Positions 16,908-26,308 are shown, counted from the stretch's first letter. The stretch: DNA of 64,000 nucleotides from Mycobacterium sp. URHB0044 (GCF_000620625.1 NZ_JIAW01000001.1:744001-808000), one strand, 5' to 3'. Numbers and translations are program-made. Notes: generated from the sequence alone by a model not told the origin.

Positions 16908-17156
16908 ATGGCCACTGACGAACTCATGGGAAACGCCCTGCTGGCGGGCGCCATCACCCTGGCGGGCGGTGCCATCGGCGCCGGAATGGGCAACGGCCTG
17001 GCCGGCGCCCAGTTCATCGCCGGAGTCGCTCGGCAACCCGATGCGCAAGCCCGACTGTTCACGCCGTTCCTCATCACGGTCGGCTTGGTGGAGGCGGTCT
17101 TCTTCATCAACGTCGCCTTCATGGCGCTCTTCGTATTTGCCACACCGGGTGGATAG
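16908..17156 (+). CDS. atpE: orphan F0 ATP synthase subunit c (AtpE) paralogue
   Basis: An 82-residue protein of two transmembrane helices joined by a polar ARQPDAQ loop, unmistakably a c-ring subunit. Compared with M. tuberculosis AtpE (offset +1) the glycine-rich helix 1 motif GGAIGAG, the RQP loop and the ion-binding Glu (E61, here E62 in GLVEAVFF) are kept. Differences fall at drug-contact positions: D28 becomes Asn29, A63 becomes Val64, Y64 becomes Phe65. No other atp genes surround it, so it is not the operon copy. GGAGG lies 7 nt before the ATG. It could form alternative or mixed c-rings, or serve another membrane complex. Family call is certain; role is inferred. Confidence 0.93.
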   Translation: MATDELMGNALLAGAITLAGGAIGAGMGNGLAGAQFIAGVARQPDAQARLFTPFLITVGLVEAVFFINVAFMALFVFATPGG

Positions 17157-17217
17157 GCCTGCCCGCGGCCTGGTGTGACCGAGGACACCGAGGAAGTTCG
17201 ACGGTCTAAGGAATTTG

Positions 17218-17231
17218 CGAATCGCGATTCG
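17218..17231. promoter_or_regulatory. 14-bp perfect palindrome upstream of cutinase gene
   Basis: CGAATCGCGATTCG is a perfect 14-base palindrome 46 bases before the cutinase ATG and 62 bases after the atpE stop. With no loop and no T-tract it does not look like a terminator; a dimeric regulator's operator is more likely. Confidence 0.35.
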
Positions 17232-17277
17232 ACTTTCACGTCTCGACATCGCGTTTCCGCCTTCCTAGGAGTCCAGC

Positions 17278-17976
17278 ATGCCCATTACGAGCGCATTCGC
17301 GTCAACCCGGTTGGCCGTCTTCGCCACGACCGCGGTGCTGGCGAGCGCACCAGCCATTGCTCTGGTCGCGGCCGCGCCGGCCGCGTCGGCCGATGCCTGT
17401 CCTGCCGTCGAGGTGGTCTTCGCCCGCGGCACCGGCCAGGCGCCCGGTGTCGGCCGGGAGGGCCAGGCATTCGTCGACGCACTGCGCACGCAGGTCAACG
17501 GCAAGTCCGTCGGTGTCTATGCGGTCGACTACCCCGCATCGAACGAGTTCCTGCAAGCAGCTGCGGGAGCCAACGACGCAAGCGCTCACGTCCAGGCCAC
17601 CGCCGCGAGCTGTCCCACCACGAAGATCGTCCTCGGCGGGTACTCACAAGGCGCAGCGGTGATCGACGCCATCACGACGGCGGCGACGCCCACCTTGGGG
17701 TTCGACAACATCCTGCCGCCCGAGGTCGCGAATCACGTTGCCGCGGTTGCGGTCTTCGGTAATCCGTCCAACAAGGTCGGGCAGCCACTTACGTCGCTCA
17801 GCCCGCTGTACGGCGCGAAGGCCATCGACCTGTGCAACGGTGCCGACCCGGTGTGTTCGCCCGGCGACGACAGGGCCGCCCACAGCCTGTACGTGCAGTC
17901 CGGCCTCGTCCAACAGGGAGCGACGTTCGCCGCCAACCGCGTGCTGACGGGTCAGCCGTCAACTGCCGCGGCCTGA
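17278..17976 (+). CDS. secreted cutinase-family serine esterase
   Basis: A 232-residue exported alpha/beta hydrolase. The signal peptide ends near ASA at residues 36-38. The mature protein has the cutinase pattern: a Cys-containing N-terminus, ARGTGQAPG, nucleophile GYSQG (Ser123), and a DPVC-x-H region with catalytic Asp and His (CNGADPVCSPG then AAHSLY). Mycobacterial cutinase-like proteins hydrolyse lipid esters at the cell surface or outside. AGGAG is 6 nt upstream of the ATG. The 3' end overlaps the convergent ABC ATPase gene by 18 bases. Substrate chain length cannot be told. Confidence 0.92.
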   Translation: MPITSAFASTRLAVFATTAVLASAPAIALVAAAPAASADACPAVEVVFARGTGQAPGVGREGQAFVDALRTQVNGKSVGVYAVDYPASNEFLQAAAGANDASAHVQATAASCPTTKIVLGGYSQGAAVIDAITTAATPTLGFDNILPPEVANHVAAVAVFGNPSNKVGQPLTSLSPLYGAKAIDLCNGADPVCSPGDDRAAHSLYVQSGLVQQGATFAANRVLTGQPSTAAA

Positions 17977-18717
17977 GAGCCCGCCGGTGAACCGCCGCAG
18001 GAACTGACGGGTCCGGTCCTGCTGCGGGTCGGCCAAAATCTGCTTGGCCGAACCTGATTCGACGATCTGGCCGCCGTCGAGGAAGTACACGGTGTCGGCG
18101 ACGTCGCGGGCGAACGCCATCTCGTGGGTGGCCATCACGATAGTGCTTCCACTGGCGGCGAGCTCACCGACGAGGGCGAGGACCTCGCCGACCAACTCCG
18201 GGTCCAAGGCGCTGGTGATCTCGTCGAGAAGCAACAGTCGGGGCTCGTACGCCAGGGCCCGAGCGATCGCCACCCGCTGCTGCTGCCCACCGGACAGCTT
18301 GTCCGGGTACGCGTCGGCGTGCGCGGAAAGACCGACGCGGGTCAACAGCTCTCGGCCGCGATCCTGGGCGTCGCTCCGCGACGCACCGTGCACGAACCGG
18401 GGTGCCAGCGCGACGTTCTGCAACGCGGTCATGTGCGGAAACAAGTTGAACGACTGAAAGACCATGCCCATCGCCTGGCGCGCCTCGTCGGCGTCGATGC
18501 GCGGATCGCTGATGTCGCGGCCGCCGAGCAGGATCTGCCCGTCATCGATGTCCTCGAGCAGGTCGATGCACCGCAGCAGCGTCGACTTCCCCGACCCCGA
18601 CGCCCCGATCAGCACCACGACCTCGTGCTCGGCGACGTCGAGATCGATTCCGTTGAGCACCGGTCGGTCGTGGTAGGCCTTGACCAGTCCCCGAACCGAC
18701 AACAGGGGGCTGGTCAC
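17959..18717 (-). CDS. polar amino-acid ABC transporter ATP-binding protein
   Basis: A 252-residue ABC ATPase of the GlnQ/HisP type: Walker A GASGSGKST near residues 37-45, signature LSGGQQQR, Walker B LLLLDEITSALDP and the switch His in MATHEM. Its GTG start overlaps the permease stop (GTGA). With the permease and the binding protein it forms a complete three-component importer: solute-binding lipoprotein, one permease (homodimer likely) and ATPase. Confidence 0.93.
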   Translation of the reverse strand: MTSPLLSVRGLVKAYHDRPVLNGIDLDVAEHEVVVLIGASGSGKSTLLRCIDLLEDIDDGQILLGGRDISDPRIDADEARQAMGMVFQSFNLFPHMTALQNVALAPRFVHGASRSDAQDRGRELLTRVGLSAHADAYPDKLSGGQQQRVAIARALAYEPRLLLLDEITSALDPELVGEVLALVGELAASGSTIVMATHEMAFARDVADTVYFLDGGQIVESGSAKQILADPQQDRTRQFLRRFTGGLSGRGS

Positions 18718-19541
18718 ACTGCCCCCTGCCGCGTCGCCACCCGCTGGGCCACCCAGTCGGCGAGGCGCGCCGACGGCACCGCAAGCGCGATGAACAACAG
18801 GCCCGCAACGACATACGGCGTGAAGTTGTACGTCGTGGCGGCCTGGATCTGAGCCGCCCGCACGGCGTCGACCGCACCGAGCACCGAGATGAGCCCACAG
18901 TCCTTCTGCAACGCCACGAAGTCATTGAGCAACGCGGGCGTCACCCGACGGGTCGCCTGGGGCAACACCACCAGCCGCATCGTGCGGCGGTAGTCCAGGC
19001 CAATGGATTTGGCGGCGGCGAGCTGCGACGGATGGACCGATTCGATGCCCGCGCGGAAGACCTCCGCCACGTACGCGGAGTAGATCAGCACCAGGGCAAG
19101 ACCACCGAGCAGCACGGGGCTCGTCGGGATGCCCGACAACCGCAACCCGGGCAGGCCGAAACCGACGAGGTACAGGCAGATCAGCAGCGGCAGGCCCCGG
19201 AACAGGTCGACGTACCCGATTGCCAACGCCCGCACCGGAAACCACACCGGCCCGCGGAGCGTCCGCACCGCGGCCAGGCCCAGACCGAAGATCAGGACCA
19301 GCACCTCGCAGACCACGAGCACCCGGATGTTGAGCCACAGCCCCTCCAACAGCAGGGGCAGGCTGTCCCAGCCGAGGCGCAGGTTGAAGAACGAGTCGCG
19401 CACTCGGGGCCAACCCGGCGACGACGTGACCGCGAACAGCAGTACCGCAGCGAACACCACCGTCGACAGGAGCGCGATCAGCGTCGACCGGCGGGCCCGC
19501 GACTGCCGGTAGGCAACCCGGTCGATGGCGGCGGTCGTCAC
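18714..19541 (-). CDS. polar amino-acid ABC transporter permease
   Basis: A membrane protein of about 275 residues with an N-terminal hydrophobic segment, several further helices and the ABC permease EAA loop near EVFRAGIESVHPSQLAAAKSIG, typical of the HisMQ family. GTG 19541 was chosen because it overlaps the stop of the binding-protein gene (GTGA); a GTG at 19577 would add an Arg-rich 12-residue extension and a 40-base overlap. It belongs to the importer operon 20395-17959. Confidence 0.9.
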   Translation of the reverse strand: MTTAAIDRVAYRQSRARRSTLIALLSTVVFAAVLLFAVTSSPGWPRVRDSFFNLRLGWDSLPLLLEGLWLNIRVLVVCEVLVLIFGLGLAAVRTLRGPVWFPVRALAIGYVDLFRGLPLLICLYLVGFGLPGLRLSGIPTSPVLLGGLALVLIYSAYVAEVFRAGIESVHPSQLAAAKSIGLDYRRTMRLVVLPQATRRVTPALLNDFVALQKDCGLISVLGAVDAVRAAQIQAATTYNFTPYVVAGLLFIALAVPSARLADWVAQRVATRQGAV

Positions 19542-20395
19542 GACAGCATTGGCGCGGCGCCTGCGCCGGAGAGCCACTCCTTCTGCAGCTTGAACAGCTC
19601 GCCGTCATTGCCGAGGTCGTCGACGGCCTTGGAAACGCATGCCGTGAGCGGGCTGCCCTTGTCCAGCACGATGCCGAACTGCTCGGCCTTCTCGTCACCC
19701 GCGGGCAGCTGGCCGACGATGACGCCATCCGTCATTTCACTCTGCACCTCGAAGGCCGTCGGCAGGTCCAACACCAGTGCGTCGATCTGGCCGTTCGACA
19801 ACGCGGCCTTGGCATCGTCGTTGTTGTTGAACACCGCAACGCCCGGGTCGATCGCCTTGGCGGCGGTGTAGCTGGTCGTCCCGACCTGGGCGCCGAGCTT
19901 GAGACCCTTGAGCCCGGCGAGGTCCTTCACTTGGGCCGCTGGCGACGCCTTCACCGCGACGATCGCCTGCGTCACGTCGAAGTACGGCGTCGAGAAGTCA
20001 ACGGCCTGCTTGCGTTCGTCGGTGATGGAGAACTCATTGAGGTTGGCGTCGAACGTCTTTGGGCCCGGGGCGATGGCCGCGTTGAACGGCACCCGCACCC
20101 ACTTGACGTCTTCCTTGGCGTAGCCGAGCTTGCCTGCGACGGCGTACGCGACCGCGGACTCGAAGCCCTTGCCGTTGGCGGGGTCGTCGTCGATGAACCA
20201 GGGCGGGTAGGCCGGCTGGTCGGTGCCGAACGTGATCGACCCCTTGCTCAGCGTGGTGAGCGAGTCCTTCGAGCACTTGTCGCCGGCGGGCGCCGACGAC
20301 GTGGCCGAAGACGTGTCGTCAGCCGGGGCACAGGCGGTCGCGGTGACGAGCCCGACGACGGCCAGCATGGAGACGACGAACGAGAGGTTGCGCAT
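19538..20395 (-). CDS. amino-acid ABC transporter substrate-binding lipoprotein
   Basis: A protein of about 285 residues. The hydrophobic leader ends at a Cys (TATACAPAD), a probable lipobox, followed by a Ser/Thr/Ala linker. The rest matches the family-3 periplasmic-binding fold: ITFGTDQPAYPPWF, then FNAAIAPG and FDANLNEFSITDERKQ, and VDFSTPYFDV. Ligands of this family are polar amino acids or opine-like compounds. ATGs at 20404 and 20407 are alternative starts. First gene of the operon. Confidence 0.9.
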   Translation of the reverse strand: MRNLSFVVSMLAVVGLVTATACAPADDTSSATSSAPAGDKCSKDSLTTLSKGSITFGTDQPAYPPWFIDDDPANGKGFESAVAYAVAGKLGYAKEDVKWVRVPFNAAIAPGPKTFDANLNEFSITDERKQAVDFSTPYFDVTQAIVAVKASPAAQVKDLAGLKGLKLGAQVGTTSYTAAKAIDPGVAVFNNNDDAKAALSNGQIDALVLDLPTAFEVQSEMTDGVIVGQLPAGDEKAEQFGIVLDKGSPLTACVSKAVDDLGNDGELFKLQKEWLSGAGAAPMLS

Positions 20396-20441
20396 GGGCC
20401 GCATCATCGCGCACTGGGCCGTTGCGCGCCAACGTTCGGAT

Positions 20442-21269
20442 CTACCAGACGCGGACGTAGTCGACGAGCATGTCGGCCGGGTAGGTGCCCGGTCCGGGGT
20501 CGCCACCGCCGGAACCCGCGACGGCGAGACCCAGGATCGGGAACATCTGATAGCCGGGCTCGTTGAACTGCCAGTTCGGCAGCGAGTTCGCGGGGACGTT
20601 GAAGTACGGCTGCGCGCCGTCGACGTAGTCCTTCCAGAAGCGCATGCCTGCCTCGTCCCATTGGACGCGCCAGGTGTGCCAACCGCTGTCGACGGTGATG
20701 CCCTGGCTCACGTGTTCGCCACCGTTGAGGTTGGCGTGGACTGCGGTGCCCGCGGCCCAGTGACCGTTGCCGTACCACTCCATGACGTCGACTTCGCCGC
20801 CGTTGACCGGGCTGTTGTTGGCCATGTACCAGGCGGGCCAGCACCCCGGGGTGAGGCAGTTCAGCTTCATCCTGGCCTCCCAGGTGTGGCCGATGCCGCC
20901 CCGAAACTTCCCGAACAGCTTGCCGCTGTAGTAGGTGTTGCCGTCCTTGGCGGCACGCAGGACCAGGTTGGACTTGCCGTCGAGGAACACGTTGCGGCGG
21001 TCGTCCCGGTACTGGCCGACGTTCTCGGGCAACTCCCAGAACGTGGGGTCCTCCATCGACTCGCGCTCCAGCGCAGGCTCCCACTTGGCGTAGTTCGGGG
21101 CCGACCCGGCGGGCCCGTCGAACTCGTCTTGGAAGAGGTAGCCGCTCGGTGGCGGCGCCGACGGCGGTGGCAGATCGACGCGGCCGGGTGAGGCGTTGGC
21201 AGTTCCGGTGGGCAGCGCGGCGGCCAGTGCGGCGATGCCGGCCAGCGAGATCGCATGGCGACGGTTCAT
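20442..21269 (-). CDS. secreted glycoside hydrolase family 16 protein
   Basis: A 275-residue exported protein with a signal peptide beginning MNRRHAISLAG (an RR pair, weakly Tat-like) and ending near NAS at 25-27. The GH16 catalytic motif ExDxxE is intact at Glu159, Asp161 and Glu164 (GEVDVMEWYG). The family hydrolyses beta-1,3 or mixed beta-glucans; the mycobacterial members are of the laminarinase type. ATG 21269 was preferred over upstream codons because it begins the signal peptide. It is a single gene, unlinked to other carbohydrate genes. Confidence 0.9.
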   Translation of the reverse strand: MNRRHAISLAGIAALAAALPTGTANASPGRVDLPPPSAPPPSGYLFQDEFDGPAGSAPNYAKWEPALERESMEDPTFWELPENVGQYRDDRRNVFLDGKSNLVLRAAKDGNTYYSGKLFGKFRGGIGHTWEARMKLNCLTPGCWPAWYMANNSPVNGGEVDVMEWYGNGHWAAGTAVHANLNGGEHVSQGITVDSGWHTWRVQWDEAGMRFWKDYVDGAQPYFNVPANSLPNWQFNEPGYQMFPILGLAVAGSGGGDPGPGTYPADMLVDYVRVW

Positions 21270-21371
21270 GTCAGGCACCCACACCATGAAAGCCGCTGGG
21301 TCCGTCCAGCGCAAACGGCTTGGCGCGCGATTATCGTTTCAGCACCTGGGGCCAATAAACTCGACCGTGCA

Positions 21372-23012
21372 ATGACCGATACCGCCTCAGGTGTGTCGAC
21401 GGCCGCGACAGGCCGCCAGGCAGACCGCATCTCTGCCGAAGCGCGACGTCGCAGGACGTTCGCGGTGATCAGCCATCCCGACGCGGGCAAGTCCACCCTG
21501 ACGGAGGCGCTCGTCCTGCACGCCAGGGCCATCACCGAGGCCGGCGCCATCCACGGCAAGGCCGGTCGCCGCGCCACCGTGTCGGACTGGATGGAGATGG
21601 AGAAGGCCCGCGGCATCTCGATCACGTCGACGGCCCTGCAGTTTCCGTATCAGACGGAGAGCGGGGAAACGTCGGTCATCAACTTGCTCGACACCCCGGG
21701 CCACGCCGACTTCTCCGAAGACACCTACCGCGTCCTGACCGCGGTGGACTGCGCCGTGATGCTCATCGACGCCGCGAAAGGCCTTGAGCCGCAGACCCTC
21801 AAGCTGTTCCAGGTGTGCCGGCATCGCCGGATCCCGATCATCACGGTGATCAACAAGTGGGACCGCCCCGGCCGCGACCCGCTCGAGCTCCTCGACGAGA
21901 TCCAGGCGCGCATCGGCCTTCGTCCCACCCCCTTGACGTGGCCGGTCGGCGTCGCAGGCGACTTCAAGGGCGTCCTCGACCGGCGCACCGGCAACTTCAT
22001 CCGTTACACCCGCACCGCGGGCGGCGCCAAGGCCGCGCCCGAAGAGCACATCGCCCCGGACGACGCTCACGACTCGGCGGGCGTCGATTGGGATCGCGCG
22101 GTCGAGGAATCCGAACTGCTCGAGGCCGATGGATCCGACTACGACCCGGCGACCTTCCTTGGCTGCGAGTCGACGCCGGTGTTGTTCACGTCGGCTGTGC
22201 TCAACTTCGGGGTGAACCAGCTGCTCGACGTGCTCGTCCAGATCGCGCCGCCGCCGAGCGGACAGCTCGACGTCGACGGCAACCGACGCGACGCGGTGGC
22301 GCCGTTCAGCGCCTTCGTGTTCAAGGTCCAGGCGGGCATGGACTCCGCACACCGCGACCGCATCGCCTACGCCCGGGTGTGCTCCGGCACGTTCGAACGC
22401 GGCGAGGTCCTGACCCACGGTGCCACCGGCAAGCCGTTCGTCACGAAGTACGCGCAATCGGTCTTCGGTCAACAGCGCTCGACGCTGGATACGGCGTGGC
22501 CTGGCGACGTGATCGGTCTGGCCAACGCCAACGCGCTGCGCCCCGGCGACACGCTCTACGTCGACGTGCCCGTGGAATTCCCGCCGATCCCCAGCTTCTC
22601 TCCCGAGCACTTCGCCGTCGCGCGCGGAACGGATCCGAGCAAGCACAAGCAGTTCCGCAAGGGCATCGAGCAGCTCGACCAGGAGGGCGTCATCCAGGTG
22701 CTGCGCTCGGACCGCCGCGGCGACCAGGCGCCGGTGTTCGCGGCCGTCGGGCCGATGCAGTTCGAGGTGGCCAGCCACCGGATGGCCGGCGAGTTCAGCG
22801 CACCGATCCAGCTCGAGCCGCTCCCGTACACCGTGGCCCGTGCCGTCGACCCGGCCGATGTCGAGCTACTGCAGAAACAGGCGTCGGTCGAGGTGTTCAC
22901 CCGCACCGACGGCGTCCTCCTTGCGGTGTTCTCGACGAAGTGGCGCCTCGAGAACGTGCAACGGGAGAACCCCACCATGCAGCTGCGTTCCCTGGTCGCG
23001 GCCGGCGACTAA
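21372..23012 (+). CDS. prfC: peptide chain release factor 3
   Basis: A 546-residue translational GTPase. G1 is SHPDAGKST (34-42), G3 DTPGHADF, G4 NKWD; KARGISITST near residue 80 is the switch I region typical of RF3. C-terminal domains II and III follow. RF3 recycles class-I release factors and takes part in post-peptidyl-transfer quality control. The frame is open upstream to 21255, inside the divergent GH16 promoter; ATG 21372 gives the usual N-terminus. The stop overlaps the convergent helicase stop by 4 bases. Confidence 0.95.
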   Translation: MTDTASGVSTAATGRQADRISAEARRRRTFAVISHPDAGKSTLTEALVLHARAITEAGAIHGKAGRRATVSDWMEMEKARGISITSTALQFPYQTESGETSVINLLDTPGHADFSEDTYRVLTAVDCAVMLIDAAKGLEPQTLKLFQVCRHRRIPIITVINKWDRPGRDPLELLDEIQARIGLRPTPLTWPVGVAGDFKGVLDRRTGNFIRYTRTAGGAKAAPEEHIAPDDAHDSAGVDWDRAVEESELLEADGSDYDPATFLGCESTPVLFTSAVLNFGVNQLLDVLVQIAPPPSGQLDVDGNRRDAVAPFSAFVFKVQAGMDSAHRDRIAYARVCSGTFERGEVLTHGATGKPFVTKYAQSVFGQQRSTLDTAWPGDVIGLANANALRPGDTLYVDVPVEFPPIPSFSPEHFAVARGTDPSKHKQFRKGIEQLDQEGVIQVLRSDRRGDQAPVFAAVGPMQFEVASHRMAGEFSAPIQLEPLPYTVARAVDPADVELLQKQASVEVFTRTDGVLLAVFSTKWRLENVQRENPTMQLRSLVAAGD

Positions 23013-25516
23013 CTGTCCTGACGACCCGCGTCGACCACCCGTAGCACCGCAACGCCCTCCTCGTCGGAGGCCTCCAGGTCCACCTCGACGTCGAAGCCCC
23101 AGTCATGGTCACCGGCCGGGTCGTCGAGGATCTGCCGCACCCGCCACACGTCGGGCTGCCGGTCGATGATGAGCATTGCCGGGCCGCGCGCGTCGGCGCC
23201 GGTGAGCACCTCGTCGTGCTCGTCGAAGTACGCGCGCACGACGTCCTCCCAACGCTCCGCCGTCCACCCGGAGCCGGCGTCCAGCTCGCCGAGGTCGTAC
23301 CAGCGCTGGCGCGCGAACAGCTCCACGCGGCGGAACAGCGCGTTGCGGACCATCGCGGTGAAGGCCCGCTCGTTCCCTGTCAGGGGGCGCGGGCGCGCGG
23401 GGACGGCGACGGGCGCGTCCAGCGGCTCCTCGGGGTTGGTGAGTTGCTCCCATTCGTCGAGCAGGCTCGAATCGACTTGGCGGACAAGCTCTCCCAGCCA
23501 CTCGACGATGTCGGTGACCTCCTCGGTGCGCGCAGCGGCAGGCACCCCGGAGCGCAGCGCCTTGAAGGCGTCGGAGAGGTAGCGCAGCACCGCGCCCTCC
23601 GACCGGGTCAGGCCGTAGACGCTGATGAACTCGCGGAACGTGAAGGCCCGCTCCCACATCTCGCGCACGATCGACTTGGGGGACAGTCGCGCGTCGGCAG
23701 CCCACGGGTTCGTGTGCAGGTACACCTCGAAGACGTGGCCGAGCAACTCCTCGAGAGGCTTCGGGTAGGTGACGTCGTCCAGCAGTTCGATGCGTTCGTC
23801 GTATTCGATGCCCTCGGCCTTCATCGCTGCGACGGCCTCGCCCCTCGCCTTGTTCAGCTGCGCCGCCAGGATCTGGCGGGGGTCCTCGAGCGTGGCTTCG
23901 ATGACCGAAACCACGTCCAGCGCATAGGTTTCCACCGCGGGGTCGAGGACCTCGATCGCGGCGAGCGCGAACGTCGACAGAGGCTGGTTGAGTGCGAAGT
24001 CGGGCGGCAGGTCGACGGTCAGCCGGTAGCGCCGACCATCTGGCTCGGGTTCTTTCAGCCGTTCCAGGACGCCGGCCTGCAGCAGGGAGCGGGCGATGCC
24101 CACCGCTTCGCGGATGTGCTTGAGCTGCCGCTTGCGGGGCTCGTGATTCTCGGTGAGCAGCCGGCGCATCGCGACGAACGGATCGCCCGGGCGGTCGACG
24201 ACGTCGAGGATCATCGCCGTCGACACCCGCATGTTGCTGGTCAGCGGTTCGGGCGTGGCCTCGATCAACCTGTTCATCGTCGACTCGCTCCACGGCACCA
24301 TGCCCTCGGGCACCTTGCGGCGCACCAACTTTCGACGCTTCTTCGGGTCGTCGGCGACCTTGGCGAACTGCTTGAGGTTCTCCACCTCGTGATCGGGTGC
24401 CTGGACGACGACGGTGCCCGCGGTGTCGTAGCCGGCCCGGCCTGCTCGCCCGGCGATCTGATGGAATTCGCGGGCCTGCAGCAGTCGGGTGCGGACGCCG
24501 TCGTACTTCGACAGGGCCGAGAAGACGACGGTCCGGATCGGCACGTTGATGCCGACGCCGAGGGTATCCGTGCCGCAGATGACCTTGAGCAGGCCGGCTT
24601 GGGCCAGCTGCTCCACCAGGCGCCGATACTTGGGCAGCATCCCGGCGTGGTGGACGCCGATGCCGTGCCGGACAAGACGCGACAGTGTCGTGCCGAAGGC
24701 CGACGAGAACCGGAACCCGCCGATGAGGTCGGCGATCGCGGCCTTTTCCTCCTTGGTGCTGACGTTGACGCTCATCAGGGCCTGCGCCCGCTCGAGCGCC
24801 GAGGCCTGGGTGAAGTGGACGACGTAGACCGGCGCCTGCTTGGTATCGAGCAGATCCTGAATCGTCTCGTGCATCGGCGTGGTCGCGTAGTAGTGATGCA
24901 GCGGAACCGGACGCTCGGCATTGGCGACCAGCGCCGTCGACCGGCCGGTGCGCCTGGTGAGGTCCTCGCGCAGGAACGTGACATCGCCGAGCGTGGCCGA
25001 CATCAGCAGGAACTGGGCCCTGGGCAGCTCCAGCAGCGGCACCTGCCACGCCCAGCCGCGGTCGGGGTCGCCGTAGAAGTGGAACTCGTCCATCACGGTC
25101 AAGCCGATGTCGGCGTCAGCGCCCTCGCGCAGCGCGATGTTGGCCAGCACCTCCGCGGTGCACGCGATGATCGGCGCCCCCGCGTTGACCGATGCGTCGC
25201 CGGTGAGCATGCCGACGTTGGCGGCGCCGAACACGTCGCACAGCGCGAAGAACTTCTCGCTGACCAACGCCTTGATCGGCGCGGTGTAGTAGCTGCGACG
25301 TCCGGCGGCCATCGCCGCGTACAGCGCGCCGGTGGCGACCAGGGACTTGCCTGAGCCGGTCGGCGTCGCCAGGATCACGTTCGCGCCGCTGAGCAGCTCG
25401 ATCAGCGCTTCCTCTTGTGCCGGGTACAGCACGGTGCCGCTCGCCTCGGCCCATGCGGCGAACGAGGCGAACAGCTCGTCGGGGTCGGCGCTGGAAGCGA
25501 GCAGGGGAGCGGTCAT
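23009..25516 (-). CDS. Ski2-like DEAD/DEAH-box helicase with DUF3516-type C-terminus
   Basis: An 835-residue superfamily-2 helicase. Motif I is ATPTGSGKS (Lys57), motif II DEFH in VMDEFHFYGD near 148, motif III SAT, and motif VI QIAGRAGRAG. After the two RecA-like domains, a C-terminal part of about 400 residues matches the actinobacterial DUF3516 region. Such proteins are thought to unwind RNA or DNA; no direct role is known to me. ATG 25516 starts the conserved N-terminus; an in-frame codon at 25558 adds 14 residues. Divergent from the NUDIX gene. Confidence 0.92.
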   Translation of the reverse strand: MTAPLLASSADPDELFASFAAWAEASGTVLYPAQEEALIELLSGANVILATPTGSGKSLVATGALYAAMAAGRRSYYTAPIKALVSEKFFALCDVFGAANVGMLTGDASVNAGAPIIACTAEVLANIALREGADADIGLTVMDEFHFYGDPDRGWAWQVPLLELPRAQFLLMSATLGDVTFLREDLTRRTGRSTALVANAERPVPLHHYYATTPMHETIQDLLDTKQAPVYVVHFTQASALERAQALMSVNVSTKEEKAAIADLIGGFRFSSAFGTTLSRLVRHGIGVHHAGMLPKYRRLVEQLAQAGLLKVICGTDTLGVGINVPIRTVVFSALSKYDGVRTRLLQAREFHQIAGRAGRAGYDTAGTVVVQAPDHEVENLKQFAKVADDPKKRRKLVRRKVPEGMVPWSESTMNRLIEATPEPLTSNMRVSTAMILDVVDRPGDPFVAMRRLLTENHEPRKRQLKHIREAVGIARSLLQAGVLERLKEPEPDGRRYRLTVDLPPDFALNQPLSTFALAAIEVLDPAVETYALDVVSVIEATLEDPRQILAAQLNKARGEAVAAMKAEGIEYDERIELLDDVTYPKPLEELLGHVFEVYLHTNPWAADARLSPKSIVREMWERAFTFREFISVYGLTRSEGAVLRYLSDAFKALRSGVPAAARTEEVTDIVEWLGELVRQVDSSLLDEWEQLTNPEEPLDAPVAVPARPRPLTGNERAFTAMVRNALFRRVELFARQRWYDLGELDAGSGWTAERWEDVVRAYFDEHDEVLTGADARGPAMLIIDRQPDVWRVRQILDDPAGDHDWGFDVEVDLEASDEEGVAVLRVVDAGRQDS

Positions 25517-25587
25517 CGTGACCACCAGCGTGCCTGATCGGCTTACCGGTCGCGGCATCGCCGTGGTCGCCTGCTTATGGTCGAGCG

Positions 25588-26304
25588 GTGACGATCACCT
25601 ATGACGAGGCGCTGCGCGAGCGGATGCGCGCGAATTTGGCGGGGCACGATCGGCGGGCCGTGACCGACCCGACGAAGCGCCACGCAGCCGTCGCGGTGGT
25701 GATCGTGGACTCCGAGGTCGGTGAGGACAGGGTGGATTCGGCGCCGGTGGACGACTGGATCGCCGGGCGGCCGATGGAGGCTGGCCTCGACGGTCGCATG
25801 GTCGACGTGTCCGGTGGAGCCGCTTTCCTGCTGTGTCGCAGGGCCGCTCGGCTCAGGGCGCACGCCGCGCAGTGGGCGCTGCCGGGCGGCCGGCTGGATC
25901 CGGGCGAAACCGCGGTGGATGCCGCGCTGCGGGAGTTGGACGAGGAGGTGGGCGTCGCGCTGCCCGAGTCGTCCGTGCTCGGCCTGCTCGACGACTATCC
26001 GACGCGGTCCGGCTACGTCATCACGCCCGTCGTGATCTGGGGTGGTGGACGGCTCGAGCTCCATCCGTCGCCCGATGAAGTGGTGGCGGTGTACCGGGTG
26101 GGGTTGCATCAACTGCAACGCGATGATTCGCCGCGGTTCATCGACATCCCGGAGAGCCCGCGCGCGGTCGTGCAGATTCCCTTGGGGAACGACCTCATTC
26201 ACGCACCGACCGGCGCCGTGCTGTTGCAGCTGCGGTGGCTGTGCCTCGAAGGCCGGCACGACGCGGTCGATGAGCTCGAGCAGCCCGTCTTCGCCTGGAA
26301 GTAG
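25588..26304 (+). CDS. NUDIX hydrolase
   Basis: A 238-residue protein with a complete NUDIX box: G, then E seven residues on, and REL-EE-G (GRLDPGETAVDAALRELDEE, followed by VGV), near residues 98-120. NUDIX enzymes cleave nucleoside diphosphates linked to other groups; the overall pattern is of the CoA/ADP-ribose pyrophosphatase kind, but a specificity motif is not certain. The start is GTG 25588. It ends 4 bases before the stop of the convergent DUF222/HNH gene. Confidence 0.87.
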   Translation: MTITYDEALRERMRANLAGHDRRAVTDPTKRHAAVAVVIVDSEVGEDRVDSAPVDDWIAGRPMEAGLDGRMVDVSGGAAFLLCRRAARLRAHAAQWALPGGRLDPGETAVDAALRELDEEVGVALPESSVLGLLDDYPTRSGYVITPVVIWGGGRLELHPSPDEVVAVYRVGLHQLQRDDSPRFIDIPESPRAVVQIPLGNDLIHAPTGAVLLQLRWLCLEGRHDAVDELEQPVFAWK

Positions 26305-26308
26305 GCAC

